From Thalassococcus sp. S3 (GTDB taxonomy: Bacteria > Pseudomonadota > Alphaproteobacteria > Rhodobacterales > Rhodobacteraceae): DNA of 64,000 nt. The notes under the pieces are model-generated. The model was not told the origin of the DNA and searched no databases. It saw nothing but the letters and a program-made list of their open reading frames with translations. Position numbers and translations under genes: made by a program. The stretch lies in the NCBI RefSeq assembly GCF_004216475.1, contig NZ_CP022303.1:2046001-2110000 (forward strand), in the 5' to 3' direction. Below, one piece after another: positions 38,379 to 47,353 of the stretch. Each line of letters starts with the position of its first letter. The first letter of the stretch is position 1.

Positions 38379-38971
38379 GCGGGTCCGCTCCTTCGCCCTT
38401 TTGGGCGTCGTCGCGGTTGCGGCGGCGCATCGCGCCATGCGCCAGGGAGGAGGTTGTTCATGCTCCAATCGCCGATGCGGGCCCGGATAAGGCGGAGCGT
38501 GGGATGACCCACAGCGGCTGTCATTCGGCGCACCTGACGGTTGCGGCCCTCGGAGAGCGTGAGTTCGATCCAGCAATCCGGTACGGACTTGCGCACCCGG
38601 ATCGGAGGCTCGCGTGGCCAAAGACCCGGCGGTGGGGCGATCTGCCGGACCTCTGCGGGGCGGGTCCGCCCGTCTTTCAGGGATACGCCCGCGCGCAGCG
38701 CGTCGAGTGCCGCGGCCCCGGGTAGACCTTCGATCTGCACCCAGTAGGTTTTCGCCATCTTATGACGGGGATGGCTGATCCGGGCCTGCAGCGCGCCGTC
38801 ATCGGTCAAAAGCAGCAAGCCCTCGCTGTCGCGATCCAGCCGGCCGGCGGGATAGACATCCGGCACGTCGACATAGTTCGAAAGGGTGGCGCGCGGACTG
38901 TCCGCCGTCCCCTTGTCGGTGAATTGCGACAGTACGCCATAGGGTTTGTTGAAGAGGATCAGTCGCGTCAT
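38375..38971 (-). CDS. rluE: Pseudouridine synthase, RsuA/RluE type
   Basis: 198 residues from ATG 38971; a longer in-frame start at 39028 adds an unstructured stretch. The catalytic Asp is in [14 protein letters not shown], and [14 protein letters not shown] is the conserved opening; [11 protein letters not shown] supplies the RNA-contact region. Without an S4 domain it fits RluE, which makes pseudouridine 2457 in 23S rRNA, better than RsuA. The C-terminus is very basic (PRRRPKGRR). Confidence 0.88.
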   Translation of the reverse strand: MTRLILFNKPYGVLSQFTDKGTADSPRATLSNYVDVPDVYPAGRLDRDSEGLLLLTDDGALQARISHPRHKMAKTYWVQIEGLPGAAALDALRAGVSLKDGRTRPAEVRQIAPPPGLWPREPPIRVRKSVPDCWIELTLSEGRNRQVRRMTAAVGHPTLRLIRARIGDWSMNNLLPGAWRDAPPQPRRRPKGRRSGPA

Positions 38972-39184
38972 GGGCTGCTCTTGGCGCAAAGCGGGCCGCC
39001 GGGCAAGCGGACTGTGGATAAGTGTCATGGACCTGTCACGGAATCGGCCTATCTGATCTGCGACAGCTCGTCGAGATTATGGGGCTTGCCCGATGACGGA
39101 CACGAGATATAGTCGAGGCAAGCTGGGGCGGGGTTCCCCGCTCTGGTGCCAAGGACAGGCAGGCAGGGCGAGGACGGCGTAACG

Positions 39185-39769
39185 ATGGACGGCGATTTCA
39201 GGACGGAGTTTGTACGCGAACCCAGCGCGCTGAGGCATCATCCGGCGTTGGTGCTGAATGCCGACTACCGGCCACTCTCCTACTACCCGCTTTCGCTTTG
39301 GCCCTGGCAGGATGCGATCAAGGCGGCCTGGCTTGATCGGGTCGATATCGTTGCGGAATATGACGAGGTGGTGCGCAGCCCCTCGACAGAGATCCGGATC
39401 CCGTCGGTTGTGGTGCTGAAGGATTACGTCAAGCCGCAGAAGAAAGTTGCGTTCACGCGGTTCAACCTGTTTTTGCGGGATGAGTTTCGCTGCCAGTATT
39501 GCGGAGCGAAGGGGGAATTGACCTTCGATCATGTCGTGCCCCGCTCGGCCGGGGGGGTGACAAGCTGGCAGAACGTGGTCGCCGCCTGCAGCCCCTGTAA
39601 TCTGCGCAAGGGATCGAAGTCGCTGAGACGTGCCGGCATGTCGTTGCGCAAGCCGCCCCGCCAGCCCGGCGCCGAGGAGTTGCGCAACATGGGGCGGAAG
39701 TTCCCGCCGAACCATCTGCACGAAAGCTGGATGGACTTCCTGTACTGGGATGCTGAACTGGAAGCGTAA
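39185..39769 (+). CDS. HNH endonuclease domain protein
   Basis: 194 residues. A zinc-coordinating HNH motif: FRCQYCG, then FDHVVPRSAGG and NVVAACSPCNLRKGSK (two CxxC knuckles with the catalytic His between). The N-terminal domain (LVLNADYRPLSYYPLS) is the typical lead-in. Widely conserved in Rhodobacteraceae without known role; not in a visible restriction or toxin context. GTG 39146 is an earlier but weaker start. A terminator follows. Confidence 0.88.
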   Translation: MDGDFRTEFVREPSALRHHPALVLNADYRPLSYYPLSLWPWQDAIKAAWLDRVDIVAEYDEVVRSPSTEIRIPSVVVLKDYVKPQKKVAFTRFNLFLRDEFRCQYCGAKGELTFDHVVPRSAGGVTSWQNVVAACSPCNLRKGSKSLRRAGMSLRKPPRQPGAEELRNMGRKFPPNHLHESWMDFLYWDAELEA

Positions 39770-39792
39770 GCGACCGGGTGTTGCCAAACGGA

Positions 39793-39815
39793 GCGCCTTG
39801 CGGCGCATTCTTTTT
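39793..39815 (+). terminator. Rho-independent terminator of the HNH gene
   Basis: GCGCC pairs with GGCGC across a TTGC loop and is followed by ATTCTTTTT, 24 bp after the HNH stop codon. The stem is short, so the confidence is moderate. Confidence 0.6.
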
Positions 39816-39886
39816 ATGGATCTGGTTGAGATGTGAGCCCGATATGATCTGTGGCGGGGCAGCCTGAGAGCGTGTGCGGCGCCGAT

Positions 39887-40933
39887 TTATGGGCGGGCGC
39901 GCTGAAGCATTCCGTAGAGGTCGCGGGGGTCGTCCGGGTCGGCGAGCAGATCAAGCGGATGGTAGAGCGGATGATTGGCCAGTTGGTCGCGGATATAGCG
40001 CAGGGCCGAAAAATCCTCGATCGCGAAGCCAACGCTGTCGAAGAGGGTGATGTCGGTGGCGGCGCGGCGACCGGGCGTGGTGCCGGAGATCACCTGCCAA
40101 AGCTCGGTGACCGGATGGTCGGGGTCGAGCTGCTGGATCTCTCCCTCGATGCGGGTCTGGGGCGGGTACTCGACGAAGATCCGCGCACGCTGCAATATCG
40201 CCGGGGCCAGCTCGGTCTTGCCCGGGCAATCGCCGCCGATGGCATTGATATGGATGCCGGGGCCGATCATGTTGTCAGTCAGGATCGTCGCATATTGCTT
40301 GTCAGCCGTACAGGTGGTCACGATCTCGGCCCCTTCCATCGCCTCCTCTGCTGTTGCGCAGGAGACGATCCGCAGGCCCGTCCCGGCGAGGTTGGCCGCA
40401 CATTTCCGGGTGGCGTCTGCATCGGTGTCGTAAAGGCGGATCGTGTCGATGCCGCAGATTGCCTGCATCGCGAGGGACTGAAACTCTGACTGTGCGCCAT
40501 TTCCGATCATGGCCATCGTCCTGGCGCCAGAGGGCGCGAGATGCTTTGCAACCATCGCGGAGGTGGCGGCCGTGCGGAGCGCGGTCAGAAGCGTCATCTC
40601 GCTCAGCAGCACCGGATAGCCTGTGGGAACATCCGCCAGAAGGCCAAAGGCGGTGACGGTTTGCAGGCCTTCGGCCGTGTTTTTGGGGTGACCATTGACG
40701 TATTTGAACCCGTAGACCGCGCCATCCGAGGTCGGCATCAACTCGATCACGCCCTCCGCGGAATGGCTGGCGACGCGCGGGGTCTTGTCGAAGAGCTCCC
40801 ACCGTTTGAAATCGGCTTCGACATAGTCTGCAAGGCCACGCAACATGTCAGGCAGGCCGATCCGGTGGATCAGCTGCATCATGTGATCGACGGATACGAA
40901 GGGGACGAGCGCTTTGTCAGAGGGTTCTAGCAT
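39887..40933 (-). CDS. ocd: Ornithine cyclodeaminase
   Basis: 348 residues. Converts ornithine to proline with release of ammonia using NAD+. The Rossmann motif is MIGNGAQSEFQ and the family-specific DTDADATRKCA follows; GADGPG-type glycine loop is replaced by GGDCPGKTELAP. Located 8 bp after the arginase gene on the same strand, so arginase-ornithine cyclodeaminase form a short route arginine to proline. A divergent Lrp/AsnC gene is next. Confidence 0.92.
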   Translation of the reverse strand: MLEPSDKALVPFVSVDHMMQLIHRIGLPDMLRGLADYVEADFKRWELFDKTPRVASHSAEGVIELMPTSDGAVYGFKYVNGHPKNTAEGLQTVTAFGLLADVPTGYPVLLSEMTLLTALRTAATSAMVAKHLAPSGARTMAMIGNGAQSEFQSLAMQAICGIDTIRLYDTDADATRKCAANLAGTGLRIVSCATAEEAMEGAEIVTTCTADKQYATILTDNMIGPGIHINAIGGDCPGKTELAPAILQRARIFVEYPPQTRIEGEIQQLDPDHPVTELWQVISGTTPGRRAATDITLFDSVGFAIEDFSALRYIRDQLANHPLYHPLDLLADPDDPRDLYGMLQRARP

Positions 40934-40941
40934 CGAAGATC

Positions 40942-41868
40942 TCAGGAATAGGCCCGGGTGGGGCGGTCGAAAACACGGCGGCCGAGCGCGGAGGCGGCGA
41001 GATCCACCATGACCTGCGCCGTGCGGCCGCGTTCGTCGAGAAAGGGGTTCAGCTCAACCAGATCGAGGGAGCTCATAAGGCTGCTGTCATGGATCATCTC
41101 CATCACCAGATGGGCCTCTCTGATCGTGGCGCCGCCGGGAACGGTCGTACCGACCGCGGGGGCGATCACTGGATCAAGGAAATCGACATCCAGCGAGACA
41201 TGCAGCAGGCCATTGGCACTTTTGACGCGATCCAGAAAGGCGGCCAGGGGTTTCGCGATGCCGTTCTCGTCAATCTCGCGCATGTCATGACGGTGGATCC
41301 CGGTTGTGTTCAGCGCGGCCCGTTCTTCGGGATCGACGGATCGCAGGCCCAGAATGCAGATCCGCTCCTCCGGGATTGGATGTTGCACGGTCGGAAAGCC
41401 GTCAAACCCCGTACGACCGGTCACATAGGCCAGCGGGGTGCCGTGAAGGTTTCCCGAAGTGCTGGTCTCCGGTGTGTGAAAATCTGCATGAGCGTCGAGC
41501 CAAAGGACGAATTGCGGTCTGCCCAGAGAGGCCGCGTAGTTAGTGACGCCCGCGACGCTGCCCAGAGAGAGGGCATGATCCCCGCCCAAAAAGATCGGCA
41601 TGCCATCATGCATCGCCTGTTCCGCAGCCGCGATGAGCCGGGTGGTCCATCCGATCGTCTGATGTCGCGCATGCGGATGATCGCCGTCGCGATCCGCCGC
41701 ATGATCGGCGACGGTGAGATTGCCGGTATCGCGCACGGCATGGCCGAGATCGCGCAACGCATCGGCCAGGCCCGCCGTGCGGTAGGCATCTGGCCCCATC
41801 AAACAGCCGGTTCTGCGCTTTCCGCTGTCAACGGGTGCTCCGATCAAAATGCAGGTTTCCGGGGTCAT
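40942..41868 (-). CDS. rocF: Arginase
   Basis: 308 residues. Hydrolyses arginine to ornithine plus urea at a binuclear manganese site. Metal ligands are in GGDHALSLGS, LDAHADFHTP and SLDVDFLDPV; the GTTVPGG loop is arginase-like. First gene of the arginase-ocd unit and divergent from an Lrp-type regulator. Start at ATG 41868. Confidence 0.92.
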   Translation of the reverse strand: MTPETCILIGAPVDSGKRRTGCLMGPDAYRTAGLADALRDLGHAVRDTGNLTVADHAADRDGDHPHARHQTIGWTTRLIAAAEQAMHDGMPIFLGGDHALSLGSVAGVTNYAASLGRPQFVLWLDAHADFHTPETSTSGNLHGTPLAYVTGRTGFDGFPTVQHPIPEERICILGLRSVDPEERAALNTTGIHRHDMREIDENGIAKPLAAFLDRVKSANGLLHVSLDVDFLDPVIAPAVGTTVPGGATIREAHLVMEMIHDSSLMSSLDLVELNPFLDERGRTAQVMVDLAASALGRRVFDRPTRAYS

Positions 41869-41955
41869 GTCGGCAGGGCTCGCTCAATCATAGGGTTGCA
41901 CAGATATCGCGACGATTTGGGTTGCATCAAAGAGCTTCGATTGATCAGAATGCGG

Positions 41956-41972
41956 CAATTCTGTGCGAATTG
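41956..41972. promoter_or_regulatory. Inverted repeat in the arginase/Lrp divergent region
   Basis: CAATTC and its complement GAATTG flank a 5 bp spacer just upstream of the regulator's TTG start. The spacing and AT-rich centre resemble Lrp/AsnC operators. Upstream, an 8 bp direct repeat GGGTTGCA occurs at 41893 and 41919. The likely binder is the adjacent regulator, acting on both promoters. Confidence 0.5.
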
Positions 41973-41982
41973 GGGAATAGAA

Positions 41983-42414
41983 TTGGACAAAACGGACGAG
42001 CGGCTGGTGGGTGCGCTCAGGCAAAACGCGCGCGCATCTCTCTCAGAGCTGGCGATTCAGCTGCAGATGTCGCGCACAACGGTCAGGGCGCGGATCGAGC
42101 GGCTGGTCAAACGGGGCGATATCCTGGGCTTCACCGTGGTGATGAAGGAGGATGTGCTCACCGATCCTGTGCGGGGTCTGATGATGATCGGTATCGAAGG
42201 CCGGGGTACGGACCGGATCCTGCGCCAGCTTCATGGGTTGACGGATGTGCGCGCGGTGCATTCAACCAATGGACGGTGGGACCTGATCGTCGAGTTGGGG
42301 ACCGAAACGCTGGAAGCGCTCGACAAGGTTCTGAACCGGATCCGTCAGATGGACGGTGTCACGACAAGCGAGACCAGTCTTCTTCTGGCCACGCGAAAGT
42401 CTGCCGGACGCTAG
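41983..42414 (+). CDS. Lrp/AsnC family transcriptional regulator
   Basis: 143 residues. N-terminal winged helix-turn-helix: ERLVGALRQNARASLSELAIQLQMSRTTVRARIERL; C-terminal RAM-like ligand domain. TTG 41983 was chosen because it gives the family-typical DKTDERL start and leaves the inverted repeat upstream; ATG 41950 would put that repeat inside the coding region. It is divergent from arginase-ocd, so it is probably the arginine-responsive activator of those genes. Convergent with dsbB by 4 bp. Confidence 0.88.
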   Translation: MDKTDERLVGALRQNARASLSELAIQLQMSRTTVRARIERLVKRGDILGFTVVMKEDVLTDPVRGLMMIGIEGRGTDRILRQLHGLTDVRAVHSTNGRWDLIVELGTETLEALDKVLNRIRQMDGVTTSETSLLLATRKSAGR

Positions 42415-42875
42415 CGGGCGGGCGCGCGCAGGGCGAGAAGCCAGAGCGCCAGGAGGCCCAGAGACAGAAGGGTGTTCCAGCTTGCCATGGACAGGCTTAA
42501 CAGCTCCCATGGCACCTCGTCGCAGCGCACGAGGGGCGCAGCCATGATCTGGTCCATCAACTCGTCGGTTGAAAGATCGCCGACGGGGCCAGACGTGCAG
42601 GTGCTGGGGCCTTCCCACCATCCCCGTTCGACCCCGGTGTGATAGACGCCGATGCCTCCGGTCGCGACGACGGCCAGACCGCCCAGCATCAGGAAGATGC
42701 GCCCGCCCAGCAGGAGGGCCAGTCCAGCACAGATAACGGCCACGGCATGCGGGTAGCGCTGCCAGATGCACATCGCACAGGGCGCGAGTCCCCCCAAATG
42801 CTGGAAGGCGAAGGCGCCCAGCAGCAACGCCGCCGAGCCGAACGCAGCCAGCGTGATGAGTTGGGAGCGTGTCAT
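42411..42875 (-). CDS. dsbB: Disulfide bond formation protein B
   Basis: 154 residues. Four membrane helices; the first Cys pair is in CAMCIWQRYPH, and a second periplasmic pair is C94 in STCTSG and C113 in LVRCDEVPW, the pattern of DsbB that reoxidises DsbA and passes electrons to quinone. Coupled to the yqaA-like gene by ATGA (42872-42875). Confidence 0.87.
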   Translation of the reverse strand: MTRSQLITLAAFGSAALLLGAFAFQHLGGLAPCAMCIWQRYPHAVAVICAGLALLLGGRIFLMLGGLAVVATGGIGVYHTGVERGWWEGPSTCTSGPVGDLSTDELMDQIMAAPLVRCDEVPWELLSLSMASWNTLLSLGLLALWLLALRAPAR

Positions 42876-43450
42876 AAGAGGCGAAGCACCGCAAAACCAC
42901 CGATCAAAAGCGCGACAAACAGAGTAAACATAAGACCCAGCCTGCGCTCGATGAAGTCACGGATGGGTGAGCCAAAGCGCCACAGCAGACCGGCGACGAT
43001 AAAGAAGCGAAGACCTCGGGCCAGGATGGAGGTGGCGACAAAGGTCGCCAGCGGCATCCCGGTCCAGCCCGACATGATGGTGATCACCTTGTAGGGAAAC
43101 GGCGTGATGCCAGCGGTGAGCACGGCCCAAAAGCCGAAATCGTTAAAGCGCGCATTGAATGCCAGCATCGCATCGGCCTTGCCAAGTGCCGAAAGGATGG
43201 GGTGTCCAACGCTTTCATAGGCCAACGCGCCGATCGCATAGCCCAGCAGCCCGCCAAGGACCGATGCGATCAAGGCCACACCGGCGATCAACCAGGCACG
43301 CGATGGGCGTGCGAGGATCATGGGGATCATCAGAACGTCGGGCGGGATCGGAAAGACCGAGCTTTCCAGAAACGCAATAAAGGCGAGCCACCACAAAGCC
43401 TGTGGATGCTCAGCCAAGGCGAGGGTGCGATCATAGAGGGCTCGGATCAT
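42872..43450 (-). CDS. YqaA family (SNARE-associated/DedA-like) membrane protein
   Basis: 192 residues from ATG 43450. Family features: LESSVFPIPPDVLMIPM and the glycine-rich GGLLGYAIG, plus ITPFPYKVITI, which match the YqaA branch of the VTT/DedA superfamily. Members are implicated in lipid or proton-motive homeostasis. Coupled with dsbB downstream. Confidence 0.87.
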   Translation of the reverse strand: MIRALYDRTLALAEHPQALWWLAFIAFLESSVFPIPPDVLMIPMILARPSRAWLIAGVALIASVLGGLLGYAIGALAYESVGHPILSALGKADAMLAFNARFNDFGFWAVLTAGITPFPYKVITIMSGWTGMPLATFVATSILARGLRFFIVAGLLWRFGSPIRDFIERRLGLMFTLFVALLIGGFAVLRLL

Positions 43451-43563
43451 CAAACTGCTCTCTTTTTGCGTTCGCTTCTGCACGGGTGCCTGGGGTCAGG
43501 TCAAGCGCGCATCAACTTTTCGGTCTGGACCTTGGCAAAGGGCTTGGGTAGACGACAGGAGAG

Positions 43564-43649
43564 GCCCAAGTGGCGGAATGGTAGACGCAGGGGATTCAAA
43601 ATCCCCCGCCTTTGCGGGCGTGCCGGTTCGAGTCCGGCCTTGGGTACCA
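43564..43649 (+). tRNA. tRNA-Leu (anticodon CAA)
   Basis: 86 bases including CCA. The acceptor stem GCCCAAG pairs with CTTGGGT; the anticodon stem GGGGA/TCCCC encloses TTCAAAA, giving anticodon CAA for UUG codons. A long variable arm (CGCCTTTGCGGGCG region) and the T arm GCCGG-TTCGAGT-CCGGC confirm a class II leucine tRNA. The CCA end is encoded. Confidence 0.97.
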
Positions 43650-43693
43650 ACAGCCTCCCCAAAATTCACCCGATTGAGACCGCGAGTCGTGTA

Positions 43694-43748
43694 AGCGAAA
43701 ATTTGCCGTCAAATTTCAGCAAGGACTTGTCAGCGAAAACATGCCGTC
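43694..43748 (+). repeat. Imperfect direct repeat downstream of tRNA-Leu
   Basis: AGCGAAAATTTGCCGTC at 43694-43710 and AGCGAAAACATGCCGTC at 43732-43748 differ at two positions and are 38 bp apart start to start, a spacing of about 3.6 helical turns. They could be tandem regulator sites. No known binding consensus was recognised. Confidence 0.35.
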
Positions 43749-44451
43749 TAGGTGGCGGCAATTTGGCGTGGTTTCTCCGGGGTTCAGCCGAATCGAGCTT
43801 TTGTGCAGCATTCGATTCGCTTTTTTGCCATAACTTTTGCATTTATTGGTGGTCAGTGTGTGCAAAAAACATGCATTGGTTCCGTATCGAGAACGAGGGT
43901 GACGTAAGGTCGCCAGGGAAATGGCGGCGTCATCTTGTTTTTGTGAACAGCTTAACTGTTTCGGAAATGTGAACGGCGGCTTTCTGGGCGGTGCGTGAGT
44001 TTTCGAAATATCGGTATTATCGCGCAGGAGTTCCGCATATTTTGTGGATTTAGGGGAAACAATCCGCGCCGCTATTAAGCGTGTTTTTCAAAAATGTGAC
44101 AAGGCTGACGCGACTTGGCGTCGATACCTTGTGCTTTTTCGGACATTTTTTCCTTTGTCCGCCCGTCTGTGATGGGTATGCAGGTGACAGCCCAACTGGG
44201 GGGCGATGTCTGTAGGTCACGGGGGCGACTGCACATTTGCGCATCTAAGGGGATGCGGGAGAGTTGCATTCGCACGCTGCTTTTCGCGGCATGTGGCGAT
44301 TGAATGCCGGTCAGAGGGATGGTCTCTGCACCGCTCGGCCAAGTATTGGCCCAGACTCACTCGTTTTCCAGTCGTGCAGGTTTGTTGGTCGCCCGACGCG
44401 CTGACATCGTTCTGTGGGGTATTTGAAAGAGTAACCGCGGGTTTGCGGAAA

Positions 44452-44467
44452 GGTGCCTTCGGGCACC
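44452..44467 (+). promoter_or_regulatory. UUCG-tetraloop hairpin ahead of the Hint protein gene
   Basis: GGTGCC and GGCACC form a perfect 6 bp stem closed by a C(TTCG)G loop, an exceptionally stable tetraloop in RNA. The hairpin ends 4 bp before AGGAGAG (44472-44478), which is the ribosome-binding site of the gene at 44483. It could affect translation or mRNA stability. Confidence 0.55.
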
Positions 44468-44482
44468 GCATAGGAGAGAACG

Positions 44483-47266
44483 ATGGAACAGGACGAATTG
44501 AACGATCCCGGTGATGCACAGCCGATCGCGAACCTGATTGGCTTTTGGGATTTCCTGACAGGTGGCGAAACCGACGATACCGGCCTCGACGATGGCTTTG
44601 CTCAAAACGGCTTTCTGGAAAACGGGGCGGTCGTAACGTCCGGTCAGCTTTGCCTCGACGGCGAAGATGACCGTTTCGATGTCGCGGGCAATGACGATCC
44701 CTTTGATCTCTCCGAAGGGACGATCGTTGCTGAGTTCACGCAGACAGACAACACCAACGGCACGTTCCAGACGGTGGTGAACCGCGGTCAGTTTTTCGAC
44801 GCGGCAACCGAAGGCTATTTTGAAATCCGCGTCGATCAGGACGGCTCTGTCGTCGTGACCCACGCGGCGAATGGTGTGTCGATCGAGGAATCGACCGGGC
44901 CGATCCTGGTGCCCGACGATACCGTCCGCGTCACGTATGAATGGTCGTCCGCGGATGGCGGCCAGCTCATCGTGGAAAACCTGACCACGGACACGACCGA
45001 GACGATTGCGATCTCTCAGACCGGTCTGGACATGGATATTGGCGGCAATGACGGGATTAGTTTCTCGATTGGCGCGCGTGAGAATGTTGATGACGAGTAC
45101 CTCAAGTTTTTTGAAGGCAAGATCGATTCCGTCGCTGTGTATGATGGTAAACTCAGCGTAAGTGGTCGCGACGGAATCGTGTCTGGCACCGATGGCGATG
45201 ATAACATCGACATCACTTATACGGGTGATCCCGATGGCGACCGCGTCGACAACGGCGATGCCATCCTGCCCGGCGAAGGACCGGATGATGACATCATCCG
45301 CGCCGGCGACGGCAACGATACGATCACCGGCGGTGCGGGCGCGGACGAAATCGACGGCGGCGCGGATCGCGATGTGATCGTGGGCGGCAATGCAGGCGAT
45401 GCGGTTGATGGCGGTGAGACCGGTGACGATTTCGACGTCCTGGATTTGCGCGATGCAGGTCCGTTGCGGATCGCCAGCCAGACGCCTGATGCGGATGGCA
45501 ACTCCACGTCCGGCACAATCGAGTTCCTGGACGGTGACGGAAACCCGACCGGCACGATGACCTTCACGGAAATCGAAGAAATCCTGCTGCCGACGGCACG
45601 GGATGGCATCGTCGAGGGGACAGATGGCGACGATACGATCGACACCGGCTATACCGGCGATCCTGACGGCGATATCATTGATGGTGGCGACGCGATCTTG
45701 CCTGGCGAAGGCCCGGATGACGATATTGTCGATGCCGGTGACGGCGACGACTCCATCGATTCCGGCGCTGGCGACGATGACGTCGACGGGGGCGAAGGAA
45801 ACGACACCATCAACACAGGCGACGGAAGCGACGAAGTCGATGGTGGTGCGGGCAACGACGTGATTGATACGTCTGCCGGTGGCGTTCCGCTGCCTGATCT
45901 GGGCTTCCCGGGCTACACCAGCACCGATCCGAACGTTCCGCCTGTCCCGGCGGATACCGACCCAGATGATGACCGTGACACCGTCATGGGCGGCGCGGGT
46001 GACGACACCATCTCGACCGGCGACGACGCCGACCTGATTGATGGCGGAACCGGTAATGACCAGATCGACGGCGGCATTGATGCGGACACGATCAATGCAG
46101 GCGCTGGCAATGACCTTGTCATCGGCGGGGAAGGGGCGGACAGCATTCTGGCGGGGGCCGGAAATGACACCGTATATGGTGGTCTCGACCCGGTCTTTCC
46201 CGATGGGCTCAACATCCGCGATGACGGCAGCGATGGCGATCCGGATCCCGAAACCCGCAACGGCCTGGATTTCATCGACGCAGGCGCCGGCGATGACCTC
46301 GTCTTCGGTCAGGATGATGACGACACCATCATCGGGGGCGCCGGCAACGACACGTTGGATGGCGGTATCGATGACGACAGTATCGATGGCGGAACCGGTG
46401 ATGACGTGATCACAGGCGGGCAGGGTGTCGATACCCTGTCCGGCGGCGATGACCGCGACACGTTCCTTGGCGGCAATGCCGGTGACTTCATCGACGGGGG
46501 CGAAGGCGGCATTGACGAAGATACGCTGGATCTTCGCGGTGCGGCTGGTGCAGAGAACCCGAACGGCACACTCACGGTTGAGCTGAGCTCGGATAACCCT
46601 GAAAACGGAACGGTCACCTTCTTTGACGAAGACGGCAACGCCACCGGCACGCTGGAATTCATCAACATCGAGACGGTGATCCCCTGTTTCACACCGGGCA
46701 CCATGATCGCGACCCCGACGGGCGAGCGGCGTGTGGAGGATCTGGAAATCGGGGATCGCGTGATCACGCGCGACAACGGCATTCAGGACATCCGCTGGCT
46801 TGGAAAGCGTGCGCTGACCGGGCAGGAGCTGGTGCAGGCAGAGCATCTGCGTCCGGTTCTGATCCGCGCGGGCGCGCTTGGCAACGGTCTGCCAGAGCGT
46901 GACATGATGGTCAGCCCCAATCACCGGGTCCTGGTGGCAAACGACAAGACGGCCCTCTACTTCGAAGAGCGGGAAGTTCTGGTCGCTGCCAAGCATCTGA
47001 CTGGTCTTGACGGGGTCGATGTGGTTGAGGTGTCCGGTGTGACATACATCCACTTCATGTTCGAACAGCACGAGGTTGTTCTATCGGATGGCGCATGGAC
47101 AGAAAGCTTCCAGCCAGGTGACCAAACACTCGCGGGTGTCGGCGATGCACAGCGCAACGAGATCTTTGAACTCTTCCCGGAGCTCAAGACACCGGAAGGT
47201 GTGGCGGCTTACAACTCGGCCCGCCGCTCTTTGAAAAAGCACGAAGCGCATCTGTTGATGAACTGA
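44483..47266 (+). CDS. Secreted LamG-like/RTX/Hint domain protein
   Basis: 927 residues, very acidic, no signal peptide. A concanavalin A/LamG-like domain occupies about 20-225 (LIGFWDFL opening). Then come many RTX nonapeptides of the G-G-x-G-x-D-x-hydrophobic type, such as GGAGNDVID and GGTGDDVIT, which bind calcium and usually mark type I secretion. A 50-residue block occurs twice (about 229 and 373, each starting RDGIV and including GPDDDI). The C-terminal Hint domain begins at Cys735 (CFTPGTMI) and includes SPNHRVLV. No type I secretion genes are nearby. Function unknown; surface or extracellular location inferred. Confidence 0.9.
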   Translation: MEQDELNDPGDAQPIANLIGFWDFLTGGETDDTGLDDGFAQNGFLENGAVVTSGQLCLDGEDDRFDVAGNDDPFDLSEGTIVAEFTQTDNTNGTFQTVVNRGQFFDAATEGYFEIRVDQDGSVVVTHAANGVSIEESTGPILVPDDTVRVTYEWSSADGGQLIVENLTTDTTETIAISQTGLDMDIGGNDGISFSIGARENVDDEYLKFFEGKIDSVAVYDGKLSVSGRDGIVSGTDGDDNIDITYTGDPDGDRVDNGDAILPGEGPDDDIIRAGDGNDTITGGAGADEIDGGADRDVIVGGNAGDAVDGGETGDDFDVLDLRDAGPLRIASQTPDADGNSTSGTIEFLDGDGNPTGTMTFTEIEEILLPTARDGIVEGTDGDDTIDTGYTGDPDGDIIDGGDAILPGEGPDDDIVDAGDGDDSIDSGAGDDDVDGGEGNDTINTGDGSDEVDGGAGNDVIDTSAGGVPLPDLGFPGYTSTDPNVPPVPADTDPDDDRDTVMGGAGDDTISTGDDADLIDGGTGNDQIDGGIDADTINAGAGNDLVIGGEGADSILAGAGNDTVYGGLDPVFPDGLNIRDDGSDGDPDPETRNGLDFIDAGAGDDLVFGQDDDDTIIGGAGNDTLDGGIDDDSIDGGTGDDVITGGQGVDTLSGGDDRDTFLGGNAGDFIDGGEGGIDEDTLDLRGAAGAENPNGTLTVELSSDNPENGTVTFFDEDGNATGTLEFINIETVIPCFTPGTMIATPTGERRVEDLEIGDRVITRDNGIQDIRWLGKRALTGQELVQAEHLRPVLIRAGALGNGLPERDMMVSPNHRVLVANDKTALYFEEREVLVAAKHLTGLDGVDVVEVSGVTYIHFMFEQHEVVLSDGAWTESFQPGDQTLAGVGDAQRNEIFELFPELKTPEGVAAYNSARRSLKKHEAHLLMN

Positions 47267-47324
47267 TCCACGTCGGTCACCCCGAATATGCAGCTCACCG
47301 CGCGGATCGGGGGCGCGGGAAAGG

Positions 47325-47353
47325 AAAACGGGACGGCTTGCCGTCCCGTTTTT
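47325..47353 (+). terminator. Rho-independent terminator of the Hint protein gene
   Basis: AAAACGGGACGG and its complement form a perfect 12 bp stem with loop CTTG, ending in a T-run, 58 bp after the stop codon. Confidence 0.88.

Larger units (their letters stand above)
43650..44482. other. Gene-free, AT-richer leader region between tRNA-Leu and the Hint protein gene
   Basis: 830 bp with no credible gene; frames present lack ribosome-binding sites and family features, and one spans the tRNA. The region is less GC-rich than its surroundings. It has an imperfect direct repeat (43694-43710 and 43732-43748, 15 of 17 matches) and a leader hairpin just before the ribosome-binding site. Probably a promoter and long regulatory leader for the Hint protein; alternatively a decayed island next to the tRNA. 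Confidence 0.6.

Noticed and set aside
39185..39769. HNH protein as part of a defence or homing system
   Set aside because: Neighbours are pseudouridine synthase and arginine catabolism genes; no restriction, toxin or intron features.
41089..41982. Long upstream extension of the Lrp-type regulator frame
   Set aside because: It is antisense to arginase and carries no regulator features.
43202..43972. Plus-strand frame spanning tRNA-Leu
   Set aside because: It crosses yqaA antisense and the tRNA, and has no domain.
44357..47071. 904-codon minus-strand frame opposite the Hint/RTX gene
   Set aside because: The translation is an Ile/Val/Asp/Ala pattern created by the repetitive RTX codons. The plus strand has recognisable LamG, RTX and Hint domains, a ribosome-binding site and a terminator.
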